Counted from the first letter of the stretch, positions 26,472 through 35,653 are shown. The stretch: 64,000 nucleotides of DNA from Pedobacter quisquiliarum (GCF_014642175.1 NZ_BMIL01000003.1:62001-126000), one strand, 5' to 3'. Notes: generated by a model from the sequence alone, not told the origin. Numbers and translations: made by a program.

Positions 26472-26936
26472 ATGAGCGCCAGGCCAATTAACGTTTTATA
26501 TATCGACGACGAAGTACATAATCTAAACGCTTTTCGAGCTGGCTTCAGGCGTTTATTCAACATCTTCCTTGCAGAATCTGCGGCCGAGGGGCGTAAGATA
26601 TTGGAAACTGAAGACATACATGTCATCCTCACGGATCAGCGCATGCCGGTAATGACCGGTATAGAATTTTTGGAATCAATTCTTGAAGAGTTTCCAGATC
26701 CGATACGTATCTTGATGACTGGATTTGCAGATATCAACGCTGTTATTGATGCCATAAATAAAGGAAAAGTTTACAAGTATATTCAAAAGCCCTGGATGGA
26801 AGACGAACTACGGATTCATATCGAAAAGGCATACGATATCTATTCTTTACGGCAGGAAAAAAGGGAATTGACGCAGCAAATCCTGGAGACAAATAAAAAA
26901 ATAGAGGAGTTGCTACAGCAAGATCTTCTGCCTTAA
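26472..26936 (+). CDS. Receiver-domain response regulator (paralogue 2)
   Basis: A 154-aa receiver protein of the same length as its neighbour, with INVLYIDDEVHNLNAFRAGF, phosphoacceptor Asp55 in VILTDQRMPVMTG and Lys in YIQKPW, plus a helical tail. The equal length and colinear motifs point to tandem duplication. Its stop lies 5 nt before the start of the type IX cargo gene, so it is likely co-transcribed with that gene and the PorP/SprF gene. It has no DNA-binding domain, so any output must go through a protein partner. Confidence 0.9.
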   Translation: MSARPINVLYIDDEVHNLNAFRAGFRRLFNIFLAESAAEGRKILETEDIHVILTDQRMPVMTGIEFLESILEEFPDPIRILMTGFADINAVIDAINKGKVYKYIQKPWMEDELRIHIEKAYDIYSLRQEKRELTQQILETNKKIEELLQQDLLP

Positions 26937-26941
26937 ACCAC

Positions 26942-29137
26942 ATGCGTACCACCTGGCTCTTTTGCATCACATTCGTCTTTTGTCTTTATGGAATGTCTGC
27001 AAAAGGCCAGACAACCTCAAATGAGGGACTGGACTTCTGGGCCGTATTTCCCACTCATATTTCCACATCGCCTACTACTTTGGCGAAAATGTCAATATAC
27101 ATCACCGCGCAAAATAACAGCTCTGGAAAAGTGACAATTGGCGATAGTAGTGTTGATTTCAGTGTTCTTGCAAATAAAATTGTTGAAATTCCCATTCCGT
27201 ATGACAAGGCGCACATTAGCCCGAATCTATCAAATACCCTGATAAAGAATAAAGGTATACATATTGTTGTGGATCCTGGTCAGGCTAAAGTTGCCGTATT
27301 TGCCTTTATATCAGCAAGTGCAAGATCAGAGGCCTATATTGTTCTACCAAAGGAAGCAATGGGCCAGGAGTACTATGCAATTGGTCATGAAGGTAAACCC
27401 GTACCCAACTTTGAGGAGAATGGAACTCCAGGGCAACACTATTTAATTGTGACAGCAGTTGAGCCAAACACGCGAATAGTAATCACCAAACCAGATAAAT
27501 CGGTAGTCACTACATTATTGCCGGATGCTGGTGATGTTTATCAGCTTACCAGCGACCAGGAATTTTCGGGTACCAAGGTACAATCCACGAACTGCTCGAC
27601 ATTCGCGGTGTATACTGGTCATTCAGGCATTGCTTTCAACCATGCTACACAGGATTTAACCTCCTTTGATCCACTTGTTCAACAACTATTTCCTACTGAA
27701 AGTTGGGGTAGGACCTACGGTTTAATTCCATTTTCTAACCGAAATTATTTTTATAAAGTCGTTGCGGCTGAAGACAATACGGAGATAAGGATTAACGGGC
27801 AGGTACAGGCGGTACTTAATGCAGGAGGGTCTTACATTCCGGCGAATTTGCCGCTTACACAGCCTTTGCTGCTGTCGGCTAATAATCCAGTTTGTGTAGC
27901 ACAATTCGCTTATGTTCAGGCAGATTTGAGCCCAGATCCTGGTGTGGTGACATTTGGCGACCCGGATATGGTAGTCCTCAATCCTGAAGAGTATAACATT
28001 AAACGCATAACGCTTTTTGCCTCTTTCGACAGGACGCCGGAGTACTTTCTTAACATATTCATGAAAACTTCCGGCACTGCCAGTTTTAAAATTAACGGTG
28101 CGACCCCTTCAGGTGTCTGGAAGAAAATGCCTACAGATCCAAGCTACTCTTACATCCAAATTGAGTTTAATCAATATACACTCAATCAAAGGAGCCTTAC
28201 GCTAACTGCAGATGAAGGCTTCAATGCCATGGCGTACGGATTTGGAGAATTCGAATCCTATGCCTACTCCGCTGGCACTAACCTGGCAATAAAGAACTAT
28301 TTACGCCTAACAAATGTCAATGCGAACGTGACGGATGTAAATGCCTGCATCAATGAACCTTTATCTGTTAAAGTTGTACTACCTGCAAAGGCGAACAAGT
28401 TAACTTGGAGTTTCGAAGATCAAAGTCTCAATTTTACCGAGGTAAGTCCCCCAGCGCGAATATTTAAGAATGAAGATGGTGCTACGCAGTTCGAATACAC
28501 CTACAATAATGGGGTTGTTAGGTACAATCGTTTGGGAATACATCAAATTACTTTAACCGCTGATCTGGATCCTGGTACAAACCCCTGTCCGGAAGATAGT
28601 CGTTTGAAGGTCTACACTTACAATTTCGAAATCTCTGAACCTAATTTTACTGTTCCTGACACCGTGGAGGTGCTGGCCGGAGGTACGGCAAAAATAAATG
28701 GCCTACCAGGTACGGGTAATTTAACTTACCGCTGGAGCCCCTCTTTTGGCATCAGCGATCCAAATATCGTTAATCCCATCGTAACCGCTGAACAAAGCAC
28801 CATGTACACGGTCACCGCCTATTCAGATCTGGGCTGTTCAATTGCAAAACCGGTGTTTGTGAAAGTTGTCGACAAGCTCCAGGTTCCCAATACCTTTTCG
28901 CCAAATGGCGATAACGTAAATGACGTATGGAATTTGAAGCTTCTGGATACCTATGAGAACGCCTTAGTCGAGATTTTTAACCGCTATGGACAAGTCATTT
29001 ACCGTAACGTCGGTTACAAAATCCCCTTTGATGGATACTTCCAAGGCCAACCTTTGCCAGTGGGTACTTACTATTACGTCATTTCACCACGAAACGGAAA
29101 GAAGAATCTAACCGGCTCACTAACCATCATCAGGTAA
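26942..29137 (+). CDS. Type IX-secreted surface protein, IgGFc-binding-like N-terminal domain and CHU_C tail
   Basis: A 731-aa protein with a signal peptide (MRTTWLFCITFVFCLYGMSA, cleavage near residue 23). The long N-terminal region (about 28-460) matches the IgGFc-binding-protein N-terminal type: GLDFWAVFP at the start, EAYIVLPKEAMGQEYYAIGH, and TESWGRTYGLIPFSNR. PKD-like segments follow, and the C-terminal 85 residues are a gliding-motility/type B sorting domain (NTFSPNGDNVNDVW, then EIFNRYGQVIY). It should be exported through the type IX system to the surface. It shares one base with the downstream PorP/SprF gene (TAATG), a standard partner. Confidence 0.88.
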   Translation: MRTTWLFCITFVFCLYGMSAKGQTTSNEGLDFWAVFPTHISTSPTTLAKMSIYITAQNNSSGKVTIGDSSVDFSVLANKIVEIPIPYDKAHISPNLSNTLIKNKGIHIVVDPGQAKVAVFAFISASARSEAYIVLPKEAMGQEYYAIGHEGKPVPNFEENGTPGQHYLIVTAVEPNTRIVITKPDKSVVTTLLPDAGDVYQLTSDQEFSGTKVQSTNCSTFAVYTGHSGIAFNHATQDLTSFDPLVQQLFPTESWGRTYGLIPFSNRNYFYKVVAAEDNTEIRINGQVQAVLNAGGSYIPANLPLTQPLLLSANNPVCVAQFAYVQADLSPDPGVVTFGDPDMVVLNPEEYNIKRITLFASFDRTPEYFLNIFMKTSGTASFKINGATPSGVWKKMPTDPSYSYIQIEFNQYTLNQRSLTLTADEGFNAMAYGFGEFESYAYSAGTNLAIKNYLRLTNVNANVTDVNACINEPLSVKVVLPAKANKLTWSFEDQSLNFTEVSPPARIFKNEDGATQFEYTYNNGVVRYNRLGIHQITLTADLDPGTNPCPEDSRLKVYTYNFEISEPNFTVPDTVEVLAGGTAKINGLPGTGNLTYRWSPSFGISDPNIVNPIVTAEQSTMYTVTAYSDLGCSIAKPVFVKVVDKLQVPNTFSPNGDNVNDVWNLKLLDTYENALVEIFNRYGQVIYRNVGYKIPFDGYFQGQPLPVGTYYYVISPRNGKKNLTGSLTIIR

Positions 29138-30141
29138 TGAAAGGAAGATTTATAGTGCTGCTGCTAATCATGATTTCCGGTCTTGCCGGGGCACAACAAC
29201 GACCGCAATACACACAGTATATTTTCAATTATTACCTGCTAAACCCTGCATTAAGTGGCATGGAGAACTATACCGATGTGAAGATCGGGCACCGGCAACA
29301 ATGGCAGGGCATCAACGGCGCACCGACTACGACCTTTGTGTCTACGAACATGGTGCTTGGCGATAAGTACTTGTGGAGGAACGCGCTCTCCTTACCGGAA
29401 AATGGTGATCCGCCGATGGGCCGCAACTATACGCAGAATTATACCGCATCTCCTGCGCACCATGGCATCGGCATTATCGCTATGAATGATAAAGCAGGAC
29501 CTTTGTCCTTTCTGGATGTTACACTCACATACGCTTACCACCTCAAGCTCCAGGACGCTTTAAATCTCTCCCTTGGTACAGGGGTAGGTATTCGTCGGGT
29601 GTCAATTGATCTCAATGCACTTAGCCTGGAGGACCCGAATGATCCCGCATTAAGTAATGCTGGCAAAGCGCAGCTGAAGCCAGATCTGAATGTGGGCATG
29701 TGGCTGTACGGCGCGCGGTTCTTTGCAGGTGCTTCCATGCAGCAGGTGCTGAAACAGAATCTTTCTTTCTCGCCCGACTATAACCAGGGGCGGGAAGTAG
29801 GACATTATTTCCTGACTGCAGGTTATAAACTTTTCGTTGATGATGAGATTTCCGCAACGCCGTCCGTAATGCTAAAGAAAGTTGGGAATATTCCGATCTC
29901 CTATGATGCGAACCTTAAGTTTGTTTTTAGGGATCGTTTTTGGCTCGGCGGCAGTTACAGGAAAGGAGATTCTTTTGCGGCGCTTGCCGGAATAAACTTC
30001 AGTAATGTCTTTAACATCACCTACGCTTATGATTATGCGACCTCAAGATTGCGGTCATATACAAGTGGAAGCCATGAACTCGTTCTTGGCTTCCAGCTGA
30101 ATAATATGTACAAGCTGCGTAGTACACAGAAAATGTGGTAA
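29137..30141 (+). CDS. PorP/SprF family type IX secretion membrane protein
   Basis: A 334-aa outer-membrane beta-barrel protein. A signal peptide (MKGRFIVLLLIMISGLAGA) is followed by the family start QQRPQYTQYIFNYYLLNPAL, with SGMENYTDVKIGHRQQWQGI and GIGIIAMNDKAGPLS further on. PorP/SprF proteins help deliver particular CHU_C cargo through the type IX system, and such genes are commonly paired with a cargo gene as here. No core type IX component (gld/spr/por) lies in the window. Confidence 0.92.
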   Translation: MKGRFIVLLLIMISGLAGAQQRPQYTQYIFNYYLLNPALSGMENYTDVKIGHRQQWQGINGAPTTTFVSTNMVLGDKYLWRNALSLPENGDPPMGRNYTQNYTASPAHHGIGIIAMNDKAGPLSFLDVTLTYAYHLKLQDALNLSLGTGVGIRRVSIDLNALSLEDPNDPALSNAGKAQLKPDLNVGMWLYGARFFAGASMQQVLKQNLSFSPDYNQGREVGHYFLTAGYKLFVDDEISATPSVMLKKVGNIPISYDANLKFVFRDRFWLGGSYRKGDSFAALAGINFSNVFNITYAYDYATSRLRSYTSGSHELVLGFQLNNMYKLRSTQKMW

Positions 30142-30145
30142 TATC

Positions 30146-31618
30146 TTATAACTCCTTACGAAGTCTTGCTACCGGGATGTTCATCTGCTCGCGGTACTTA
30201 GCAACCGTTCTGCGGGCGATGTTGTAACCTCGTTCCTTTAGGATATCCGTTAGTTTCTCATCCGCTAGCGGCTTTCGCTTGTCCTCGTTGCTGATGCAGT
30301 CTTCAAGAATCTTCTTCACTTCCTTGTTGGATACCTCTTCGCCACTTTCCGTTTGGATAGCTTCTGAGAAGAATGATTTCAGCAGGAAAGTTCCAAACTC
30401 TGTCTGCACGTATTTGGAATTCGCAACGCGGGATACCGTAGAGATATCCATGTCTATCTTATCAGCAATGTCCTTCAGAATCATTGGACGCATTTTGCGT
30501 TCATCTCCGGTCAACAGGTACTCATATTGATACTGCATGATCGCATTCATGGTCTTCAAAAGCGTTTGCTGCCTTTGTTTAATCGCATCAATAAACCATT
30601 TCGCCGAATCTAGCTTCTGCTTAACGAATTGAACGGCTTCTTTCAGTTTTTTATCTTTTTGAGCGGATTTATCATAGTGCTCAAACATGTCTATATACGA
30701 CCTGCTAACTCGAAGCTCCGGAGCATTTTTGGAGTTCAAAGTCAGGATCAACACACCGTCATTATTGCTGATGTGAAAGTCCGGAATCACCTGAAGCTGC
30801 TTTGTGGTCACCTGATTGGAATCTCCAGGTTTTGGATTCAGACGCAGGATCTCGTTGATGACCTCTTTAAGATCTTCACTATTCAACCCTAAAGATTTTT
30901 CAAGCTTGTCGTAATGCTTACGTGTAAATTCATCCAGGTAGTTTTCTACGATGACAATTGCTTTTTGGATAATTGGGTTAGAAGCGTCTTTACGTTTAAG
31001 TTGTAGCGTAAGGCACTCCTGTAAATCCCTTGCAGCAATGCCCGGAGGGTCGAAACTCTGAATAACCTTCAGCATTTCAAGTACATCTTCTTCTTCCACA
31101 ATCACGTTCTGTGAAAATGCGAGATCATCAATCATGGATGTTATTGGCCGGCGGAGGTAACCATCATCGTCAAGACTTCCGATGATTTGTTTGCCAACAA
31201 TAAAGTCGTTATTGGACAGAGGTACCAGGTCTAATTGCTCCTGTAGGCTTTCAAAGAAGGTGCTCTCTATCGCTATCGGCGTTTCCTTCTTATCCTCATC
31301 ATCATCACCATTATTGTAGGACGTGCTATAGTCATTCTGATTATCATCCTGAAGATAGTCGTCTACATTAAATTCATCTGTATTTTCTTCTTTCGCGCTC
31401 GCGTCGAAATCATCTGGGCTATCGTGTAAATCGTCGTATTCACTTACAGGCTCATCAGCTACCATTAAGCTTGGATCCTCAAGTGCGGGATTTTCTTCAA
31501 GTTCTTCTTTTATTCGAGTATCTAATGCAACTGTAGGTACCTGCAGTAACTTTATAAATTGTATCTGTTGGGGAGATAGTTTCTGAAGTAATTTTTGTTG
31601 TAAATGTTGTTTTAGCAT
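30146..31618 (-). CDS. rpoN: RNA polymerase sigma-54 factor
   Basis: A 490-aa sigma factor. Region I is glutamine-rich (MLKQHLQQKLLQKLSPQQIQ), an acidic region II follows (about 55-120), the core-binding region spans about 130-310, and the C-terminal RpoN box ARRTVAKYRE lies near the end. An in-frame ATG at 31660 would add 14 residues, but a TACTTTTG promoter box (31632-31625) sits between the two ATGs, so the start at 31618 is the right one. RpoN needs an AAA+ activator; none is in the window. The gene is convergent with PorP/SprF. Confidence 0.95.
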   Translation of the reverse strand: MLKQHLQQKLLQKLSPQQIQFIKLLQVPTVALDTRIKEELEENPALEDPSLMVADEPVSEYDDLHDSPDDFDASAKEENTDEFNVDDYLQDDNQNDYSTSYNNGDDDEDKKETPIAIESTFFESLQEQLDLVPLSNNDFIVGKQIIGSLDDDGYLRRPITSMIDDLAFSQNVIVEEEDVLEMLKVIQSFDPPGIAARDLQECLTLQLKRKDASNPIIQKAIVIVENYLDEFTRKHYDKLEKSLGLNSEDLKEVINEILRLNPKPGDSNQVTTKQLQVIPDFHISNNDGVLILTLNSKNAPELRVSRSYIDMFEHYDKSAQKDKKLKEAVQFVKQKLDSAKWFIDAIKQRQQTLLKTMNAIMQYQYEYLLTGDERKMRPMILKDIADKIDMDISTVSRVANSKYVQTEFGTFLLKSFFSEAIQTESGEEVSNKEVKKILEDCISNEDKRKPLADEKLTDILKERGYNIARRTVAKYREQMNIPVARLRKEL

Positions 31619-31624
31619 ATTGCA

Positions 31625-31632
31625 CAAAAGTA
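31625..31632 (-). promoter_or_regulatory. Promoter -7 box for rpoN
   Basis: The minus strand reads TACTTTTG, a perfect TAnnTTTG box, ending 6 nt before the rpoN ATG, so the transcript should be almost leaderless. A TTG lies at only 15 nt upstream, shorter than usual. The position supports the inner start codon. Confidence 0.48.
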
Positions 31633-31791
31633 TTTTTATACCCGTGCCAAAAATAGGCATTTGGTTTAAGATATAAACTAATAGAGTGTTCCTTTATTGT
31701 GATTAGCTGGATTATGTTAAAATGTATTTTTTTTTGTCTTATAAATTTATACTTTTAAGTGGCGACGGATTCGCAATTAAATAAAAATATT

Positions 31792-32250
31792 ATGGGGTTT
31801 ATTAAAGAATTTAAAGAGTTTGCCATAAAAGGCAATGTCATTGATCTGGCAGTCGGTGTAATTATCGGCGGTGCATTTGGTAAAATTGTCAACTCCACGG
31901 TGAATGATTTGATCATGCCACCCATCAGCATTTTAATTGGTAACAAAGGTTTCGTCAACATGTTTGTTCCACTAAATGAGAAGGTAAGAACATTCGTGGA
32001 AGCGCATCCGAACGCTTCTCTTGAACAAGCCCGTGCAGTAGGGCCCGTGTTTGCATGGGGTAACTTTGCTACGGAGGTCATAAACTTCTTAATTCTTGCC
32101 TTCATCATCTTCTTGATGGTTAAAGCCATCAACACTTTGAAGCGTAAACAAGAGGCTTCTCCTGCTCCAGATGTTGTGATTCCGCCAACTAAGGAAGAAG
32201 TGTTGCTGGGCGAAATTCGCGACTTATTAAAATCTAAGCCCAATTTATAA
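31792..32250 (+). CDS. mscL: Large-conductance mechanosensitive channel
   Basis: A 152-aa channel that opens under membrane tension to release solutes in osmotic downshock. Family features: GFIKEFKEFAIKGNVIDLAV (N-terminal helix and start of TM1), GGAFGKIVNSTVNDLIMPP, a second membrane helix FLILAFIIFLMVKAIN (about 97-115) and a charged C-terminal helix. The frame is open to a GTG at 31759, but MscL proteins begin at the MGFIKEF Met, so I chose 31792. A twin palindrome lies just after the stop. Confidence 0.95.
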   Translation: MGFIKEFKEFAIKGNVIDLAVGVIIGGAFGKIVNSTVNDLIMPPISILIGNKGFVNMFVPLNEKVRTFVEAHPNASLEQARAVGPVFAWGNFATEVINFLILAFIIFLMVKAINTLKRKQEASPAPDVVIPPTKEEVLLGEIRDLLKSKPNL

Positions 32251-32255
32251 ATTCA

Positions 32256-32286
32256 TTTACCGGTAAATACCCAGTGTTTACCGGTA
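32256..32286. repeat. Twin ACCGGT palindromes forming a 10-bp hairpin
   Basis: TTTACCGGTAAA (32256-32267) is a perfect 12-bp palindrome, and TTTACCGGTA (32277-32286) repeats it. The two also pair as a 10-bp stem with a 9-nt loop (32258-32267 with 32277-32286). It lies 5 nt after mscL and about 75 nt before the LiaF-like gene. It could be the mscL terminator (a T-rich stretch follows) or an operator for the LiaF-like/LytS/LytTR operon. Confidence 0.6.
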
Positions 32287-32361
32287 CTTCCCTTTTGTTC
32301 CTCGCCGCGCTATATGTATAGCGATCACGCTGATCTACATTTGATTCATAATTCAAAGATC

Positions 32362-33159
32362 ATGGAAACTTACAACGGAACAAAAAACAACAACAAAAAT
32401 TACAGGGTAGGCGTGGGACTGCTAATCGTTCTGATTGGTGTTAATATTCTCCTCAAGAATTTTGGCATCTACATGTTCGACTGGCTATTTAGCTGGCATG
32501 TTTTCCTATTAGCGCTAGGCGTGATCATAGGCCTGAAACGAAATTTTACTGGTGGCGGCTGGCTTGCACTCGTGCTGATCGGCGGTTACTTCACCCTACA
32601 AGACATCACAGACCTGAACTTCGGCAGGTTCGCCTTACCATTAGGATTAACCATCCTGGGTTTATACCTTATCTTTTCTCCTAAAACCAGCAGGCCCTGG
32701 AGGAAACGCTTCAAGCAAGATTCGACGGATTTTACGGGTACAATGCCCATTACCGATACAACATCAAGCTACGAACAGCTAAATCCGGACGGCACCCAGT
32801 ATGTGCCGCCAACAGCGGAGTTCGACGTCATTGATTCTGTAAATGTTTTTAGTGGCGCACACCAGAATATTGTATCCAAGAACTTGAAAGGTGGAGAAGT
32901 AGTCTCCATTTTTGGAGGTTGCGACTTAAACTTAACGCAAGCGAACTTCGAAGGCACCATCATTATTGATGTCATTGCCATCTTTGGGGGCGTAAAAATC
33001 ATCATCCCACCAACATGGGAAGTTAAAAACGAAGTCACTGCCGTATTTGGCGGTATAGACGACAAAAGAGCACTATCCCCATATCAGGGTGAGGTTCGTA
33101 AAGTGGTAGTGCTGAAAGGCGTCGCACTATTCGGCGGTGTTGACATCAGAAACTTCTAA
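32362..33159 (+). CDS. LiaF-like membrane protein
   Basis: A 265-aa protein with about four N-terminal membrane helices (residues 15-110), a polar linker, and a C-terminal LiaF-type beta-helix domain (about 155-265) with repeated glycine motifs: VVSIFGGCDLNL, VIAIFGGVKIII, VTAVFGGIDD and GVALFGGVDIRNF. LiaF proteins damp cell-envelope stress sensors. An upstream in-frame ATG at 32314 is less likely because the 16 extra residues are polar and unlike the family. It starts a three-gene unit with a LytS-type kinase (3 nt later) and a LytTR regulator. Confidence 0.85.
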   Translation: METYNGTKNNNKNYRVGVGLLIVLIGVNILLKNFGIYMFDWLFSWHVFLLALGVIIGLKRNFTGGGWLALVLIGGYFTLQDITDLNFGRFALPLGLTILGLYLIFSPKTSRPWRKRFKQDSTDFTGTMPITDTTSSYEQLNPDGTQYVPPTAEFDVIDSVNVFSGAHQNIVSKNLKGGEVVSIFGGCDLNLTQANFEGTIIIDVIAIFGGVKIIIPPTWEVKNEVTAVFGGIDDKRALSPYQGEVRKVVVLKGVALFGGVDIRNF

Positions 33160-33162
33160 CGT

Positions 33163-34218
33163 ATGACCACCAGACCTTTATCCCTGAAAAAGGTCCAGCA
33201 GATTGCGATTCCCATTCTACTCGGCTGGACGGCGCTCAACTTCGTCTTATTTCATTATGTACTGCATCTGGAGCTTCGAAATTCCGCTATTGATGCTGTC
33301 ATCACCAATATCCTGCTTGCACTTGCCTGCATCGTCATCAGTAATATTCTTGGCTATTATCAACCCAAAAAGCAGGCAACCCTTTATGTGCTGTTTATCT
33401 CTTTATTGATGACCATCATCCTGCTAAGCCTGGATCATGTAACGTTAGACAAATTCATTCCCAACGCCGGTTATCAGATCTTTCTCGCCTTATCACTACC
33501 TGTAAGGTTTTTAATATTCTTTGTCATTTTGGCCTTCTGTGCGCTTGCGAATATCCTGTGGTATAAACTGGAAGAACAAGCTTATATGCAGGAGCGATTC
33601 TATCAGGTACAAAACCTCGCTAAAGAAGCAGAATTGAACAAACTTCGCCACCAACTGCAGCCACACTTCCTCTTCAATAGCTTGAACTCCGTTTTCGCGC
33701 TAACCATTGTAAATCCAAAAGAAGCAGGAACCATGATCACTAAACTTGCTGCTTTTCTTCGTGGTACGCTGAAACGTGATGACGACACATGGGTGAGCGT
33801 AGAAGAAGAAATGGAGTATATTCAACTTTATCTGGATATCGAAAAAGTACGCTTCAGTCACCGCTTGAACGTCGAAATTACGGTTGATGACGCCAGCCTT
33901 GAACAAAGACTGCCCGGAACAATCCTGCAGCCTGTAATCGAAAATGCAATCAAATTCGGCCTTTATAACACTTCTGAAGCCATAACCATAGCTGTGGATG
34001 TGCGCCTCGTTGACCACCTGTTGAAAGTAACTGTTAAGAATCCATACGATCCAGCCGTGAAAACCGACGGTGGCACCGGCTTTGGCTTGTCTGCAATTAG
34101 AAGAAGATTATATTTGCTCTTTGCAGACAATGAACTGATACATACCGAAGCAACTGCGGATAAAACATTTATTACAACCATTAGCATTCCTCAACATGAT
34201 AAAGACTATTTTAATTGA
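33163..34218 (+). CDS. LytS/YehU-type histidine kinase
   Basis: A 351-aa membrane kinase with four helices (about 12-140), a short coiled coil, the His_kinase domain with LRHQLQPHFLFNSLNSVFAL (phosphoacceptor His in PHFLFN, about 168) and an HATPase domain with VIENAIKFGL and GGTGFGLSAIRRR. It overlaps the LytTR regulator by 23 nt and follows the LiaF-like gene by 3 nt. The set looks like a LiaFSR analogue built with LytS/LytTR parts for sensing envelope stress; the signal is unknown. Confidence 0.92.
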   Translation: MTTRPLSLKKVQQIAIPILLGWTALNFVLFHYVLHLELRNSAIDAVITNILLALACIVISNILGYYQPKKQATLYVLFISLLMTIILLSLDHVTLDKFIPNAGYQIFLALSLPVRFLIFFVILAFCALANILWYKLEEQAYMQERFYQVQNLAKEAELNKLRHQLQPHFLFNSLNSVFALTIVNPKEAGTMITKLAAFLRGTLKRDDDTWVSVEEEMEYIQLYLDIEKVRFSHRLNVEITVDDASLEQRLPGTILQPVIENAIKFGLYNTSEAITIAVDVRLVDHLLKVTVKNPYDPAVKTDGGTGFGLSAIRRRLYLLFADNELIHTEATADKTFITTISIPQHDKDYFN

Positions 34219-34930
34219 TGATGAGCCACTTGCAAGAGATATCATCAGATACTACCTGGCTGATCATCCTGAAATTGAAATTATCGCGGAATGCAAAGAT
34301 GGATTCGACGGTTTAAAAGCCATTGCGCAATTCGAACCCGATCTAATTTTCCTTGATGTACAGATGCCTAAGATCAGTGGCTTTGAAATGCTTGAACTCG
34401 TGGAGCGCAGGCCCGCCGTTATCTTCACAACGGCCTTCGATGAGTTTGCGTTGAAAGCCTTCGATGTAAATGCGATCGACTACCTGCTCAAACCGATAGA
34501 GAAGGAGCGGTTCGACCAAGCCGTAAAAAAGGTGATCGATAAAAATAAAAACGATGGAAATGACACTTCCGAATTGTTAAATACGCCTGGAAACCCTGCA
34601 CAGCGGAGCCGTGTGGTCGTAAAGGTCGACCGGAGCATCAAGATCATACCGACAGCAGATATCCACTACCTGGAGGCGGACGACGATCAGGTGAAAATCA
34701 GCACCGATGAAGGCAATTATTTCAAGAATAAAACCATGTCTTTCTTCGAAAATACCTTAGATCCTATACAGTTTATACGCGTTCACCGTTCCTATATCAT
34801 CAACCTTAATCAGGTACTGAAAATAGAACTTAAAGAGAAGGAAAACTATGTTGTACTGCTCAAATCGGGCTTGTGGCTGCCCGTAAGTAAAGGCGGATAT
34901 ATGAAGTTAAAGGCCGCATTGGGCATATAA
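34196..34930 (+). CDS. LytTR-family response regulator
   Basis: A 244-aa regulator with an N-terminal receiver (MIKTILIDDEPLARDIIRYY, phosphoacceptor Asp in LIFLDVQMPKISGFEML, Lys in YLLKPIE) and a C-terminal LytTR DNA-binding domain (about 140-244; HYLEADDDQVKI, FIRVHRSYIINLNQV). It is the output of the LytS-type kinase next to it. LytTR regulators bind direct repeats; the palindromic ACCGGT pair upstream of the operon does not match that pattern well. Confidence 0.94.
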   Translation: MIKTILIDDEPLARDIIRYYLADHPEIEIIAECKDGFDGLKAIAQFEPDLIFLDVQMPKISGFEMLELVERRPAVIFTTAFDEFALKAFDVNAIDYLLKPIEKERFDQAVKKVIDKNKNDGNDTSELLNTPGNPAQRSRVVVKVDRSIKIIPTADIHYLEADDDQVKISTDEGNYFKNKTMSFFENTLDPIQFIRVHRSYIINLNQVLKIELKEKENYVVLLKSGLWLPVSKGGYMKLKAALGI

Positions 34931-34964
34931 ATCAGATAAATTGTAAACAGGCTTATCAATCTAT

Positions 34965-34995
34965 TTGCATTTAAAATAAAATCAAACTATATTTG
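34965..34995 (+). promoter_or_regulatory. Promoter of rpmH
   Basis: TTG (34965-34967) and TATATTTG (34988-34995) are separated by 20 nt, a full match to the Bacteroidota sigma consensus. Transcription should start near 35000, giving a leader of about 35 nt before the L34 ATG. Confidence 0.7.
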
Positions 34996-35036
34996 CACTT
35001 CTTATTTAAAAAATACAGTTAAGATATCATACAGTT

Positions 35037-35195
35037 ATGAAAAGAACATTCCAACCTTCGCAAAGAAAGAGAAGAAATAAACACGGCTTCCGCGAAAGAA
35101 TGGCTACAGCAAACGGTAGAAGAGTATTAGCTTCTCGCCGCGCAAAAGGAAGAAAGAAATTATCAGTTTCTGACGAGCGTCGTCACAAAGCATAA
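35037..35195 (+). CDS. rpmH: 50S ribosomal protein L34
   Basis: A 52-aa very basic protein: [20 protein letters not shown], then [19 protein letters not shown]. This is the L34 signature. The tail ([13 protein letters not shown]) extends a few residues past the E. coli protein, as in other Bacteroidota. It heads the rpmH-rnpA-yidD set. dnaA and yidC, neighbours of rpmH in many bacteria, are not here. Confidence 0.96.
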   Translation: MKRTFQPSQRKRRNKHGFRERMATANGRRVLASRRAKGRKKLSVSDERRHKA

Positions 35196-35257
35196 TTTGA
35201 TTGCAGCACGCATAGTGTAACGCAGATCATTCGTATCTGTACTATTGCGATCAAAGC

Positions 35258-35653
35258 ATGAAGAAATTTTATAAAGAAGAACGGTTATGTAGCAGGAAAT
35301 ATTTAGATCTGCTATTTAAAAACGGTTCTTCTTTTTTATTATACCCCTTTCGCGTTTCCTACCGCTTTGTTGATCAAACAGCCGCATTCCCTGTGCAGGT
35401 TGTCATCAATGTCCCTAAAAAGCGCTACAAACACGCCGTGGATCGCAACCTGCTAAAGCGCCGCATTCGAGAGGCCTACCGCCTGCAAAAACAAGATGGA
35501 CTTTATGAATTGCTGCCAGAAAACAATGGGCTTTTGCTGCTTTCCCTACAGTTCGTTGGCAAGCAGAAATACGAATTCAGCTTCATAGAAAAAAAACTCA
35601 GCGCCGTTTTAAAGAAACTCCTCAGCAATGTAAAAAATGATCAAGGTAATTAA
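35258..35653 (+). CDS. rnpA: Ribonuclease P protein component
   Basis: A 131-aa basic protein that binds the RNase P RNA for tRNA 5' processing. It starts [20 protein letters not shown] and carries the RNR-type signature [20 protein letters not shown] (about 51-70). Its 3' end overlaps yidD by 17 nt. The order rpmH-rnpA-yidD is widely conserved. Confidence 0.94.
   Translation: MKKFYKEERLCSRKYLDLLFKNGSSFLLYPFRVSYRFVDQTAAFPVQVVINVPKKRYKHAVDRNLLKRRIREAYRLQKQDGLYELLPENNGLLLLSLQFVGKQKYEFSFIEKKLSAVLKKLLSNVKNDQGN

Noticed and set aside
31755..32243. Open frame of 162 codons antisense to mscL
   Set aside because: It mirrors the mscL coding region almost exactly; the mscL protein is unmistakable and the antisense product is of odd composition.
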